Positions 32,891 through 43,200 of a stretch of 64,000 nt of DNA are shown here, in pieces. This DNA is from Bog-756 sp963730685 (lineage in GTDB: Bacteria; Actinomycetota; Acidimicrobiia; Acidimicrobiales; RAAP-2). The notes beneath the pieces were generated by a model. The model was given only the letters and a program-made list of their open reading frames with translations, did no database searches and was not told the DNA's origin. Within the stretch, counting starts at the first letter, position 1. The number at the start of each line of letters is the position of its first letter. Location: contig CAVSSP010000001.1 in NCBI GenBank assembly GCA_963730685.1, forward strand, positions 1,798,001 through 1,862,000, written 5' to 3'. The translations under genes and the position numbers were made by a program.

Positions 32891-34570
32891 TCAGGAATGT
32901 GAGGCCAGATAGTCGAACACGGCCCGGACGGCGCTGGAGCCCTCGCCGACCGCCGAGGCGACCCGCTTCATCGAACCGGCCCGCACGTCGCCGACGGCGA
33001 AGATGCCGGGTGCCGATGTCTCGAAGGGGAGCGGGTCCCGTCCCGAGTAGATCGGGTGGTGCAACGCCGGCTCGGGGAGTGAGCGGTCGGTCAGGACGAA
33101 GCCTTTGGGGTCGAGGGCCACGCGGTTCCCCAGCCACGACGTGGCCGGCTCGGCGCCGATGAAGCAGAACAGCGCGGCACACGGTGTGGTCCGCCGGTCG
33201 CCCGACGGCGTGTGCTCGAGGGTCACCGCCTCGAGGTGGGTGTCGCCCTCGAGCCCGCGGACCTCGGTGTCGGTGAGGACGGTGATCCGCCCCTCGACCC
33301 TGATCCGGTCCACCAGGTAGCTGGACATGCTGGCCGACAGGTCGGATCGGCGGATGGCGATGGAGACCCGGCAGCCGCCCTGGCACAGGTAGAGGGCGGC
33401 CTGTCCGGCCGAGTTGCCGCCACCGACGACCAGGACGTCGGAGTCGCGGCACGACCGGGCCTCGAGGTCGGTGGCGGCGTAGTACACCCCGTTGCCCTCG
33501 AAGCGCTCCAGCTCGGGGATGGCGAGGCGCTGGTAGCGGGCACCGGTGGCGATGATGGCCGCCCGCCCGGGGATCTCGCTCTGGTCGGCCAGCGAGACGA
33601 CGAGGAAGCCCTCCTCCACGCGGAGGGCGGAGACCTCGCACGGGCTGACCAGCCAGGCTCCCAGTCGCTGGGCCTGGATCGCCGTGCGCGAGGTCAGGTC
33701 CCCCCCGGAGATCCCGTTGGGGAAGCCGGCGTAGTTCTCGATGCGCGAACTGGCACCGGCCTGCCCGCCCGGTCCGACGGCGTCGAGTGACACCGTGTCC
33801 AGCCCCTCCGAGGCGCCGTAGACGGAGGCGGCCAGTCCGGCCGGCCCGACCCCGATGACGATGAGATCGAAGACCCTTCCGGGAACCGGCTGGTAGGTGA
33901 GCCCCAGCGCCTCGGCGAACTGGCCCGGCGTCGGGTGGCGGAGCACCAGGGTGGGGGTCACCACCACCGGGGTGTCTCCGGCCCGCAGGCCCATGCTGGC
34001 CAGGAGCTCCTCCACGTCCTCGGCCTCCTCGAGGTCGATCCAGGCGTGGGCCAGCCGGTTGCGGGAGGCGAAGGTGCGCAGGGCGAGGGCCTCGGCCGAG
34101 TAGCGGGACCCGATGATCCGCACGGCCAGCGCCGCCGGGCTGGACCGCAGCGCCTCCCGGCGGGCCACGAGCGCTCCGAAGATCACATCGGCGATGGCCG
34201 GGTAGGTGGCCATCATGCGCCGAAATTCGAGGTGGGGGATGACCAGTACCCGACTGGTGACCGTCGATCGCACCGTGAGATACGTCCGCTGTCCGGTCAA
34301 GAGGCCCAGCTCCCCGATGAACTGGCCCGGGCCGTAGGAGACGACGAGCTCGTCCGTCTCGCCCTCCCGCACGACCTCCAACCCGCCCTCCAGCAGCACG
34401 TAGAAGTCCCAGGCCGACTCGTCGGGCCGGTAGAGCACCTCACCGGAACGGAGCGCCCGCTCGTACCCCAGGCCGCCGAGCTCGTCGAGCACGTCCTGGC
34501 CGAAGGTGGGGACCACCACGTCGTCCGCCACCAACAGGGGGGTCGTCGTCGCCGGCTCGTCCGAAGTCAC
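32891..34570 (-). CDS. cNMP-binding / thioredoxin-fold / thioredoxin-reductase-like fusion
   Basis: 559 residues. Residues 25-145: cyclic-nucleotide-binding (CAP_ED) domain with FIGELGLLTGQRTYLTVRS. Residues 150-230: thioredoxin/glutaredoxin-like fold (RIIGSRYSAEALALRTF ... TPVVVTPTLVLRHPT) whose CxxC position is Ser-Arg-Tyr-Ser. Residues 235-559: TrxB-like flavoprotein with DLIVIGVGPAGLAASVYGAS, VLVVGGGNSAGQAALYL and GIFAVGDVRAGSMKR. The TrxB redox pair is also absent (YYAATDLEARSC), so it cannot be an ordinary disulfide reductase. Similar fusions are known in actinobacteria but poorly studied. It may couple cAMP to NADPH-flavin chemistry. Confidence 0.88.
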   Translation of the reverse strand: MTSDEPATTTPLLVADDVVVPTFGQDVLDELGGLGYERALRSGEVLYRPDESAWDFYVLLEGGLEVVREGETDELVVSYGPGQFIGELGLLTGQRTYLTVRSTVTSRVLVIPHLEFRRMMATYPAIADVIFGALVARREALRSSPAALAVRIIGSRYSAEALALRTFASRNRLAHAWIDLEEAEDVEELLASMGLRAGDTPVVVTPTLVLRHPTPGQFAEALGLTYQPVPGRVFDLIVIGVGPAGLAASVYGASEGLDTVSLDAVGPGGQAGASSRIENYAGFPNGISGGDLTSRTAIQAQRLGAWLVSPCEVSALRVEEGFLVVSLADQSEIPGRAAIIATGARYQRLAIPELERFEGNGVYYAATDLEARSCRDSDVLVVGGGNSAGQAALYLCQGGCRVSIAIRRSDLSASMSSYLVDRIRVEGRITVLTDTEVRGLEGDTHLEAVTLEHTPSGDRRTTPCAALFCFIGAEPATSWLGNRVALDPKGFVLTDRSLPEPALHHPIYSGRDPLPFETSAPGIFAVGDVRAGSMKRVASAVGEGSSAVRAVFDYLASHS

Positions 34571-34650
34571 GTCCTCATCTTCTCAGACCGCCGCCGTCCG
34601 GTCACCGCCGTGCTGGCGACAGCCGGGCTGTCGACTCGGGCGGCCGGGCC

Positions 34651-34713
34651 GCTCGGGCCGCTCGGGCCGCTCGGGCCGCTCGGGCCGCTCAGGCCGCTCA
34701 GGCCGCTCAGGTC
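34651..34713. repeat. 9-bp tandem repeat spanning the GH31 stop codon
   Basis: Seven 9-bp units: GCTCGGGCC four times (34651-34686), GCTCAGGCC twice, then GCTCAGGTC (34705-34713). The last unit holds the TGA stop of the GH31 gene (34707-34709, minus strand), and the two preceding units repeat that TGA downstream. Confidence 0.92.
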
Positions 34714-37703
34714 GCCGGTTCGTCCCGGTCGACCGGGCGCGACCCGCTGACCACCACCGTGGCGGTGTGGGCGGGGGAGGACCGCCCGGTGTCGACGGCC
34801 ACGGTGGCGGTGGCCGGGTCGTAGGACCAGCCGGCGCCGGTGTCCCCGCCGGCCTGTCGGGGGAGCCTTCGTCCGTCGAGGGTCACGCCGGTCGGCCGGG
34901 ACAGGTCGACCACATGGATCCGGTACCGGACGACCGTGGCCTGACCCGGGTAGTGGCCCCGGGTCGGACCGATCGTCACCGCGGTGGACGGAACGGCCGG
35001 GCCCGGGCCCGTCGAGGCGGTGGCCGTCGTGATCCGGGTGGTCGTGTCCTGGCCGGCCGTGTAGCCGAGACCGGTGCCGGCATCGTCGTAGAGGGTGAAG
35101 GAGCCGCGTCCTCCTGCATAGGCGAGGAGGGTGAGGGAGCGTGTCCGGCCGGTGTCCGGGGAGGCCCCGGCGGCCTGTTCGGGGATGATTCCCCCGGCCC
35201 GGACCAACACGGGCATCCGGCTGAGGGGTTCGGCCACCGTGACGGTGGTCGGCCCGGTGAAGGTGGCCCCGGTGAAGTAGTCCACCCACCGGCCGGGGGG
35301 GACCCACACTCGGGCGTCGGCGACCGCTCCCGGGGAGGTGACCGGGGCGACCACGACGTCCGGGCCGAACAGGTACTCGGTCGGATTGGCATAGGCGCCG
35401 GCCTGCGACGGGAAGTCGAGGTACAGGGGTCGGGCGATGGGGAGGCCGGTCCGGTGGGCCTGGTCGGCCAGGGTGTAGGTGTAGGGCACCAGCGACTGGC
35501 GGAGACGCAGGAAGTTCTCCGTGATGGTGCTGACGGGTGCCGGGTACTGCCATGGCAGGCGGTCTTCGTCGTTCGAGTGCAGGCGGAGGATGGGCTGGAA
35601 GGTGCCCAGTTGCACCCATCGGTCGTAGAGGTCGGGGGGATCGGCGCCCGACTGGGTCGGCGGTGGCCCGAGGTAGCTGCCGATGTCGTCGCTCACGTAG
35701 GGCTCGCCGATGGTGGCCTCGGCGGGCGTCAGCTCGGCTTGGCGGGAAAGGGTGTTCCACGTCCCCCAGGCATCACCGGTGAAGGCGATGGTCGAGGTGT
35801 GACCGGACCAGGGCCCGGCCGGGTACACCTCTTCCGGATCGGCGTTCGACCCGCCGATCCGGGCCAGTACGAAGCCCCGCTGTCCCCGGTCGGCCATCTC
35901 CTGCGCGTAGAGGTGGTCGATCCAGCCGTCGGGGGTGAGTCCGGACATCGACACCACGGAGTCGTCGCAGCACCAGTCCAACCACCAGAACGACACTCCC
36001 TGTCGTTCGAAGCCCTGTTGGAGGGAGAAGTTGGACTCGGCCTGGGGGATCGAGCTCCAGTCCCAGATCCTGCAGGGGCCCGCCGAGCATCCCGAGGTGG
36101 AGGGGGCGAGCGGTCCGCCGGCCACCCGTTGGGCGCCGGCCAGGGCGGGGTCGTTGTCGCCGATGCTGGAGTGGATGTTCAAGGTGAGGGCGATGCCGTG
36201 GGCCGTCGCCCACTGCACGAAGGCGGTGGAGTCGGGGAAGAGCGAGGGGTTCCACTCCCACCCGTTCCAGTCGTTCGGAGCCTTCCAGTCGGTGTCGAGC
36301 GACAGGGTGCTGAGCGGCACCCCGTGGGCGGTGAACTGGGGGACCAGCGACTGCTCGATGGTGGCGCTCGAGTACGGGGTGTAGTCCGAGTACCAGACGC
36401 CGAAGACGTTCCTGGTCGGCAGGGGGGCCGGCCCGGTCAGGAGGGACAGGGACCGGAGCGCCCCGGTGTAGTCGCGGCCGTAGACGAACAGGTACCCGTC
36501 CTCCACGTCCTGGTCGGCCGGCCGCGGCTGCACCCAGCCGCGGTCGTTCCATTCCGCAGTGCGGGTGTCGTCCAGCAGCCGCCACCCCGCCGCGTCGAGG
36601 AGCCCGTCGGTGTCGAGCGGCTGGAGGACGGCCTGGCAGGTGGCCCCCGACTCACCCGGGCCACAGGTGGGAGCGTCGTTGTAGGTGGCGGTGTCGAACC
36701 CCCGGATCCATCCGCCCAACGGGGCCGCCGGGGCGAACCCGGGCAGGGGTGCTCCTCCGGGCGACGAGAGCGACAGGGTGTCGATGTCGGTGTCGCAGCC
36801 GTCTCCGGGTGCGCACGCCACGGTGACGGAATTGGTCCCCGGCCTGAGGGTGACGCCGGTGGACACGTCGGCCCACTGGCCGTCCCCGGTCGGTTGGGCG
36901 GTGAGAGTGGTGGCGGGCCCGCCGTCGACCGACAGCGCCAGGGTGCGGGCGGGCGGCGGGTCGAACGCCACCGGGAAGGTCGACGTGCGGAGGGTGAGCC
37001 GGGCCGTCCCCGAGGGGGCGCCCAGCACCTTCCAGGTGGCGCGCGATCCCGGTGCGATGAGGTTCCCCACGTAGCCGGCCGTGCTGGTGTACCCGGAGGT
37101 GCCCTGCCCGAAGGCCGCCCCGCCGCCGAGGGTTGCCGCCCCGGCCTGGCATACCTGGCCGAAGGTGCACTCCCACTCCCACGCCGGCGACACGGTGCTG
37201 AGGTGGCCGCCGACGCTGAACTGCAGCGACGTATTGCGGGGCGTGAACGGTCCCGAGCCCACCTTGTAGCGCAGTACGGCCCGGGTGGTGCGGACGGTCA
37301 GCCACGCACCCGAGCGGGCGGTCCGGTACGGGGGCACCGGAGTCCGCCGGTCGATGACGTTGGCGGTCGGCCGGTCCTCGAACCGTCCGGTGGGCGAGTA
37401 CTCGAGCCGGAGGACGGTCGGGCTCAGCACCTCGATCCGGGCATCACCGGCGCGCACGATCGCCGAGCCATGGGCCTGCCCGTCGGCCATCGTCACCGGC
37501 GTGGCCAGGTCGACCGGTGAGCGATCGCCGGCGGCCGCCCCAGGGGTGGTGGCGCCGACGGTGGGGGCGGTGCCGGCCAGGATCGCCGTCACCGTCACGA
37601 CCACCGTCACGACCGCCGTCATGACCACCGTCACGACCACGGCCAGACCCACCCCGGTGGTGGTCGCCGTCCGAACGGCCCGGTCGTCGGTCGGTCGGTG
37701 CAT
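34707..37703 (-). CDS. Secreted GH31-family glycoside hydrolase
   Basis: 998 residues. A hydrophobic export segment (residues 15-45, VVVTVVMTAVVTVVVTVTAI) precedes the GH31 N-terminal domain. A CBM35/CBM6-like module is inserted at about 195-305 (TLALSVDGGPATTLTAQPTG, WADVSTGVTLRPGTNSVTV). The catalytic barrel has FGVWYSDYTPYSS, the nucleophile in VSFWWLDWCCDD and the acid/base in STIAFTGDAWGTWN. The C-terminal beta domains (PLSRMPVLVRAGGIIPEQ) are complete. It hydrolyses alpha-linked sugars outside the cell; whether alpha-glucosidase, xylosidase or another is open. The start is ATG 37703. The stop lies inside a 9-bp tandem repeat. Confidence 0.92.
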   Translation of the reverse strand: MHRPTDDRAVRTATTTGVGLAVVVTVVMTAVVTVVVTVTAILAGTAPTVGATTPGAAAGDRSPVDLATPVTMADGQAHGSAIVRAGDARIEVLSPTVLRLEYSPTGRFEDRPTANVIDRRTPVPPYRTARSGAWLTVRTTRAVLRYKVGSGPFTPRNTSLQFSVGGHLSTVSPAWEWECTFGQVCQAGAATLGGGAAFGQGTSGYTSTAGYVGNLIAPGSRATWKVLGAPSGTARLTLRTSTFPVAFDPPPARTLALSVDGGPATTLTAQPTGDGQWADVSTGVTLRPGTNSVTVACAPGDGCDTDIDTLSLSSPGGAPLPGFAPAAPLGGWIRGFDTATYNDAPTCGPGESGATCQAVLQPLDTDGLLDAAGWRLLDDTRTAEWNDRGWVQPRPADQDVEDGYLFVYGRDYTGALRSLSLLTGPAPLPTRNVFGVWYSDYTPYSSATIEQSLVPQFTAHGVPLSTLSLDTDWKAPNDWNGWEWNPSLFPDSTAFVQWATAHGIALTLNIHSSIGDNDPALAGAQRVAGGPLAPSTSGCSAGPCRIWDWSSIPQAESNFSLQQGFERQGVSFWWLDWCCDDSVVSMSGLTPDGWIDHLYAQEMADRGQRGFVLARIGGSNADPEEVYPAGPWSGHTSTIAFTGDAWGTWNTLSRQAELTPAEATIGEPYVSDDIGSYLGPPPTQSGADPPDLYDRWVQLGTFQPILRLHSNDEDRLPWQYPAPVSTITENFLRLRQSLVPYTYTLADQAHRTGLPIARPLYLDFPSQAGAYANPTEYLFGPDVVVAPVTSPGAVADARVWVPPGRWVDYFTGATFTGPTTVTVAEPLSRMPVLVRAGGIIPEQAAGASPDTGRTRSLTLLAYAGGRGSFTLYDDAGTGLGYTAGQDTTTRITTATASTGPGPAVPSTAVTIGPTRGHYPGQATVVRYRIHVVDLSRPTGVTLDGRRLPRQAGGDTGAGWSYDPATATVAVDTGRSSPAHTATVVVSGSRPVDRDEPAT

Positions 37704-37891
37704 CGTCTGTGTCGCCACGGCAAGCTCCGCGTCGTTCCGTCGCTGGATGGCCGGAAGGGAGTCCCCGGTCGGGGTGAGGCTACCGTCCGGCGCCGGGCCG
37801 GGGAGGTGGGCTCCGCCCGGTGGCGGAAAAGGCGCCGTGTGCCACCATGGGGTGCCCGACAGCCAGGCGCACCCAGTGGGAAGGAGGGACG

Positions 37892-38893
37892 TTGGCCTCA
37901 AGACGAGCCACCGACGACGAAATCGAACAGTGGCAGACCCACGGGTGGGTACTGCTGCACGGCATCGTCGGGACCGAGGAGATCGACCGGGCCGCCGACG
38001 ACCTTCATCTCCTCTTCCCGACCGGCGAGGCGTACCACGCCGATCCGGACGGGGAGACCCGCCGATGGTTGGGATCCCGGGCCGATCCCGATGAGGAGTG
38101 GGCCTGGCCCGACGGAAGGGCCCGGGTTCCGGGGGGAGCAGCACCGCTGGAAGGCGGAGTTCCCGTTCCCCGGCTCGGGTGCGCTCAACCGGCTGTGCGT
38201 GCATCCGTCGCTGGTCGACTTCGCCGAGCGGGCCCTCGGGTCCGCGGACATCCGGCTCTACCAGTCGCATGCCGATGCCAAGTACTCGGGGATCACCAAC
38301 TACGAGCAGCCCCTGCACATCGACCGCAACCACTCGTGGCTCCCGGCCGTCGGGAAGGCGCCGTGGTGGAACCTGCAGGGCTTCTTGTACCTGTCGGACG
38401 TGACGGAGGCGGACAACCCCACCCGGGTGGTCCCGATCGGCGATTCGAGGAAAGTGCCGGTGACCACCCCGGTGGTGATGCCCGACGCCGCCCCCGGTCT
38501 CTATGCGGCCGAGCGCCGGGCCGGCGGGGTCCGGGGCTCGCTGCTGGCCTACCGGTCCGACGTGTTCCACCGCGGCGCGCCCTTCGGCGTCGCCGGGCGC
38601 GGCCCGCTTCATCCTGGCCGTCGGATTCAAACGGGCAGGTCAGGACTGGATCGCCTACGACCAGTCGCAGTCGCGCTCGACAGGTCCGGACTGGACTCGG
38701 TTCGTCGAGCGCTCGTCGCCCCGCGAGCTCGAGCTGTTCGGATTCCCGCCGCCCGGTCACCCCATCTGGGACGACGCCCTGCTGGAGGCGACCCAGGCGC
38801 GCGTACCCGCGCCTGGACCTCGGGCCGTGGCGGGGGGCGGTCGACGCCGGCCGGCGGGAAGCCGTCCCCAGCCGGGGGAGCGGACCCCGATGA
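37892..38893 (+). pseudogene. Phytanoyl-CoA dioxygenase (PhyH)-family protein, three frameshifts
   Basis: Fe(II)/2-oxoglutarate dioxygenase of the PhyH family. TDDEIEQWQTHGWVLLHGIV opens the protein; YEQPLHIDRNHSW carries the HxD of the iron site, YRSDVFHRGAPFG the distal His and RFILAVGFKRAGQDW the end of the fold. The frame moves +1 near 38120-38130, again near 38600-38612 and again near 38795-38805, where YPRLDLGPWRGAVDAG resumes. Each break is in GC-rich sequence and no residues appear lost. The start is TTG 37892 with AAGGAGGG just upstream. The stop overlaps the next gene's ATG (ATGA). Confidence 0.8.
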
Positions 38894-39468
38894 GCTCGCC
38901 GGAAGACGAGCGGGCGACGCCGGGGCCCGACCCGGCTCCGGTCGGGAGAGGCGGGACCGGCAGGTCTGGCGAGACCGGTGGGACGCAGCGGGGCCTCGAG
39001 CGTGTCCTGGCGGCCTCCTTGATGATGGCGCTCATCCCCGTGGTGACGCTGGTTGCCTCGGCGCTGGGCGCGTTCGTCTACGCGGTGGTGGTCTTCTTCC
39101 ATTCGGCACGGGCCATCATCCGGCATCCGTTTCCGGTGGGGAACCACGTCGGACTGTTCCTGCTCGACATCGACCTGTTCCTGATCGGTGCCACCCTGCT
39201 GATCTCGGCGGTGGGGTTCTACGAGCTGTTCGTCAGCCAACGCCGCCTGGACGAGTCGGTGATGCCGTCGTGGCTCGAAATGCGCGACCTCAACGACCTC
39301 AAGCGGAGGATCGTCGCCATGATCATCATGGTGCTGGCGGTGAGCTTCGTCGAGGTGATCGTGGACAGCCCGGACGGCCGTCAGGCGCTCGACCTCGGAG
39401 GCGGCATCGCCCTCATGATCGTGGCGCTGACCGTGTTCCTCCGGCTCGGAGGGCACGGGAGCGAGTAG
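38890..39468 (+). CDS. YqhA/UPF0114 family membrane protein
   Basis: 192 residues. After a 38-residue polar N-terminus there are about four membrane helices (ALIPVVTLVASALGAFVY, FLLDIDLFLIGATLLISAVG, IVAMIIMVLAVSFVEVIV, GIALMIVALTVFLRL). FYELFVSQ and WLEMRDLNDLKRRIVAMIIM are hallmarks of UPF0114/YqhA. Function is unknown; the position is the inner membrane. Its ATG overlaps the PhyH stop as ATGA, so translation is probably coupled to that gene. It is convergent with the PPOX gene, 35 bp apart. Confidence 0.88.
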   Translation: MSSPEDERATPGPDPAPVGRGGTGRSGETGGTQRGLERVLAASLMMALIPVVTLVASALGAFVYAVVVFFHSARAIIRHPFPVGNHVGLFLLDIDLFLIGATLLISAVGFYELFVSQRRLDESVMPSWLEMRDLNDLKRRIVAMIIMVLAVSFVEVIVDSPDGRQALDLGGGIALMIVALTVFLRLGGHGSE

Positions 39469-39503
39469 CGCCCGGTGGGGACGCCCAAGGCGCGGCGGAT
39501 CCG

Positions 39504-40019
39504 TCAGAGGCTGAGCCCGCGGCCGGGCCGGCTCCCGAAGTCGGTCGTCCAGTGGGGCGGCACGTGGGACGGAACCGCGGGTCCGTCCTGGCCCTCCGGT
39601 GGCGGCAGGTTCGCACCCAGACGCCGACCGGTCACGCCGTGCCCGCGGATTCGCACGAGGCGATGACCGGGCGTCGACACCCTGGGGAACGGTGTGACGG
39701 CGGCCATGGTGGCGTCCTCCTCGACGGCCGGACCACAGAGGAGGACGCTCCACGGATGGTGGCCACCGGTGGCAGGACTCCACTCCAGCCCGTCGATCTG
39801 GAACGCCGTGATCTGTCCGGCGAGCCTCCGCAGGAGACGGTCACCGACCATGACGAGGACATCATGGCCGTCGAATGCGTAGTCCACCGGGAGCACCGAC
39901 GGGAGACCGGCGGTCGAGATGCCCAGGTGACCGTGTCTGCGCTCCTTGGCGGCGAGGGCCAGCAGCCTCCGGCACTCGGTCAGTCCCAGTACTTCTGAAC
40001 CCCGTGTGTCGATCCACAC
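39504..40019 (-). CDS. Pyridoxamine 5'-phosphate oxidase (PPOX)-family protein
   Basis: 171 residues with the split-barrel flavin-binding fold: LTECRRLLALAAKERRHGHL at the N-terminus, then GLPSVLPVDYAFDGHDVLVM and RLAGQITAFQIDGLE, matching PPOX class proteins that bind FMN, F420 or haem. VLLCGPAVEEDA and VRIRGHGVTGRRL close the barrel. Substrate and cofactor are unknown. The GTG at 40019 has GGAGGT upstream; the longer frame is Arg-rich. It is divergent from the GMC oxidoreductase across 277 bp of GC-rich sequence with short 7-bp repeats near 40257-40277 but no clear promoter. Confidence 0.83.
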   Translation of the reverse strand: MWIDTRGSEVLGLTECRRLLALAAKERRHGHLGISTAGLPSVLPVDYAFDGHDVLVMVGDRLLRRLAGQITAFQIDGLEWSPATGGHHPWSVLLCGPAVEEDATMAAVTPFPRVSTPGHRLVRIRGHGVTGRRLGANLPPPEGQDGPAVPSHVPPHWTTDFGSRPGRGLSL

Positions 40020-40296
40020 TGTCCGACCTCCGATCCCGGCGCCGGGCCGTCTCACCCGACACCGCCATCGTGCGCCCGCGCACCGCAGATCGATAGGGTC
40101 CAAAGTCCCGCGCCCAGCGCCGGCTCAATGGTTCTCCGGCACGAGGGGCCCGGTTGCCGTTATGTTTGCCGCAGTCCTGCAACGAAGAGGCGGGGGCGGT
40201 GGGTGGCGGCGTGGCCCGAATCAGCCGAGCGGCCCTCCCGCCACCCCTCCGGTGGCGGCAGGCGGCAGGCGGCGGATCGACGGGGAAGGGACGGCC

Positions 40297-43200
40297 ATGG
40301 AACGACTCGCTCGACCATTGTCCGATCTGGTGGCCCACTACCAGGTGATCGTGGTGGGATCGGGATACGGCGGATCGATCGCCGCGTGTCGGTTGAGCCG
40401 TGCCGGGCGGACGGTCGCCCTGTTCGAACGGGGACGGGAACTGCATCCCGGTGAGTTCCCGGCCACGGCCGTGGAGGCCGGCTCCCACGTGCAGCTGAGC
40501 GGGCCGGTGCCGGGCGCCGAGGGGCGGGTCGGTGACCCGCGGAGCCTCTACTGGTTCCGGACCGGCACGCAGATGAGCGTCTTCTCCGGGTGCGGGCTCG
40601 GGGGCACGTCCCTCGTCAACGCCAACGTGGCCATCCGCCCCGACCCGCGGGTCTTCGACGATCGCTGGCCCGCCGCACTGCGGCACGACCAGGACGGCGG
40701 GTTGGCGGGGCGGCTGTCCGACGGCTATGACGCCGCCGAGGCCATGTTGCGTCCGGCCACCTACCCGGCCGCGTTCCCGCCCCTGGCCAAGGTGACGGCG
40801 TTGAAGGTGGCGTCGGCCGAGCGGACCGTCGAGCCGACGCCGATCAACGTCACGCTTCCGCGAGGGCCCGAGCGCGGCCGGGGTGCACCAGTCCGCCTGC
40901 ACCGGGTGCGGCGACTGCGTCACCGGCTGCAACGTGGGGGCGAAGAACACGCTGCTCACGAACTACCTCCCCGACGCCGTGGCCCACGGCGCCCAGGTGT
41001 TCACCGAGCTCGACGTGAGGACGATCGTGGCGCGACCCGACGGCGAGGGGTGGGTCGTCCACGTCCAGCCGCTCGGTCTCGGGCCGGACAAGGAGTTCGA
41101 CCCTCCGCCGTTGGACGTCACCGCCGACGTGGTGGTGCTGGCCGCCGGCGCACTCGGATCGACGGAGATCCTCCTGCGTTCCCAGGGGGCCGGTCTGGCC
41201 GTGTCCGAACAGCTCGGAATGCGCTTCAGCGGGAACGGTGACGTGATCGGCTTCGCCGAGCGGCCCCAAATCCCCGTCCGGGCCATCGGCGCCGGCCGTC
41301 GGCCACCCGATCCGACCAAGCCGGCGGGACCGTGCATCACCGCCATGATCGACCTGCGGAAGGATGTCCCGCTCGGGGACGGCATCATCATCGAGGACGC
41401 CGTGGTTCCGGGGCTGATGGCCGAGGTGGTGGCGGGCGATCTGGCACTCCAGATCGGAGTGACGCGGGGAGGTGGGGATCACCGGATCCGGGAGGGGCTC
41501 GCCGGCGTAGCCAGCCTGCTCACCGGGGGACACGGGGGGGGCAACGAGCACCTCCAGACATTCCTGGTCATGGGGCACGACGACGAAGGGGGCCGGATCG
41601 TCCTCGACGGCGACGATGCCCGGATCGAGTGGGACGGGGTCGGGACCACCCCCTACTACGAGCGGGCCAACCGGGTGCTGGCCGACGCGGCCGGACGGGG
41701 CAGCGGGATCTTCATCCGGGACCCGCTGTGGTCCCCCGTCCTCAAGGACAGCCTTATCACCGTCCATCCCCTCGGGGGCTGCGCCATGGGCAAGAACGCC
41801 CGGTGTGGGGTGGTGGACCACCGGGGCCGGGTGTTCTCGCTCGACGGGAAGAAGGGCGTGCACCAGGGCCTGATGGTGGTGGACGGTTCGATCGTCCCCA
41901 TGCCGCTCGGCGTGAATCCGCTCCTGACCATCTCCGCCCTCGCCGAGCGGGCCATGTCCCTCCTCTGCGCCGAGGAGGGGTGGCCCTACGTCACCGACGC
42001 CGATGCCCCCGACCACACCCGCACCGACCGAACCGCCGCCACCCCAGACCGCGCCCCGGCCTCCGGTTCACCGAACGGATGTCGGGGTGGTGGTCACCGG
42101 ACCCGACGCCGGACCGGGGGTCGCTGACCCCGTATCTCAACGACTGCGACAAGGGCAGGAGTGTCGGGCGACGGCGAGCTGTCGTTCGTCCTGACCATCT
42201 CCACCGACGACGTGGCCAGGGTCACCGTCGCGCCCTGGACACCCCGATGGACGTGGTCGGCACCGTGTCGGCCCCCCGCCTCTCGTCGGACCCGTTGCTG
42301 GTCCAAGAGGGTCGGTTCCAGCTGCTCGTGGCCGACGATCCGTCCGACGCCGCGGTCCGGCACATGCGGTACCGACTGCCCCTGACGGCCACCGACGGGC
42401 ACCGGTACACCTTCGACGGCTTCAAGGTCGTCGCCCCGGGGGAGGTCGGCGAGGTGTGGGCCGGCCACCACCACGCTGTACGTGACCATCCGCGACGGAG
42501 GGCCCGACGGGGCGGTGGTGGGTCGTGGGGTCCTCCGCATCGCGCCGGGCGACTTCGCCCACCAGCTGCGGACCATGCACGTGACCGGACCGGTCGGTCA
42601 CCTCGACCGGTTGAAGTTCGAGGCCCGGTTCGGCCGCGCCTTCGGCGGCGTCCTGGCCCACGACTACGGCACCGTCGTCCACCGGACCACCGTCGTTCGA
42701 CCCCGAGGCTCCGCCCCGCCGTCGGAGGCGTCTCGACGTACCGCCTCCCCGGCACTACGACTACCGCACGGGCGACGGGCTGACCCTCCGCCTCACCCGC
42801 TACCGGGGCGGGAGGTCGTCACCGGTGCTGCTGGCCCACGGCATGGGCAACCCCTACACGTGGACGCTCGACACCGTGGACCAGACCCTGCTCGAGGCCC
42901 TGGTGCACGGCGGGTACGACGTGTGGGTGCAGGAGTGGAGGGCCTCCACACTGCTCGAGTGCTCCCGTCACCAGTTCACCGGCGACCAGGTGGCCCAGAT
43001 GGATCATCCGGCCGCCGCCGCGGTGGTGGCGGCGGAGAGCGGGCGGAGCGACCTCCACGTGATCAGCCACTGTGTCGGCTCGTTGACGTGGATGATGGCC
43101 ACTCTGGCCGGCACGGTCGAGCCGACCTCGATGGTGTGCTCCTCGGTGGCCATGCACCCCATCGCCCCGACGATCACCCGGCTGAAGGTGGGTCTGCACC

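Noticed and set aside
34506..37520. 1004-codon plus-strand open frame
   Set aside because: It is a mirror of the GH31 gene; the composition is Gly/Arg/Val-rich with no domain, while the minus strand shows complete GH31 motifs.
42130..42800. Several separate small genes between the GMC and hydrolase parts
   Set aside because: Each small frame continues the same protein after a single-base shift and none has its own start signal, so one broken gene is the simpler reading.
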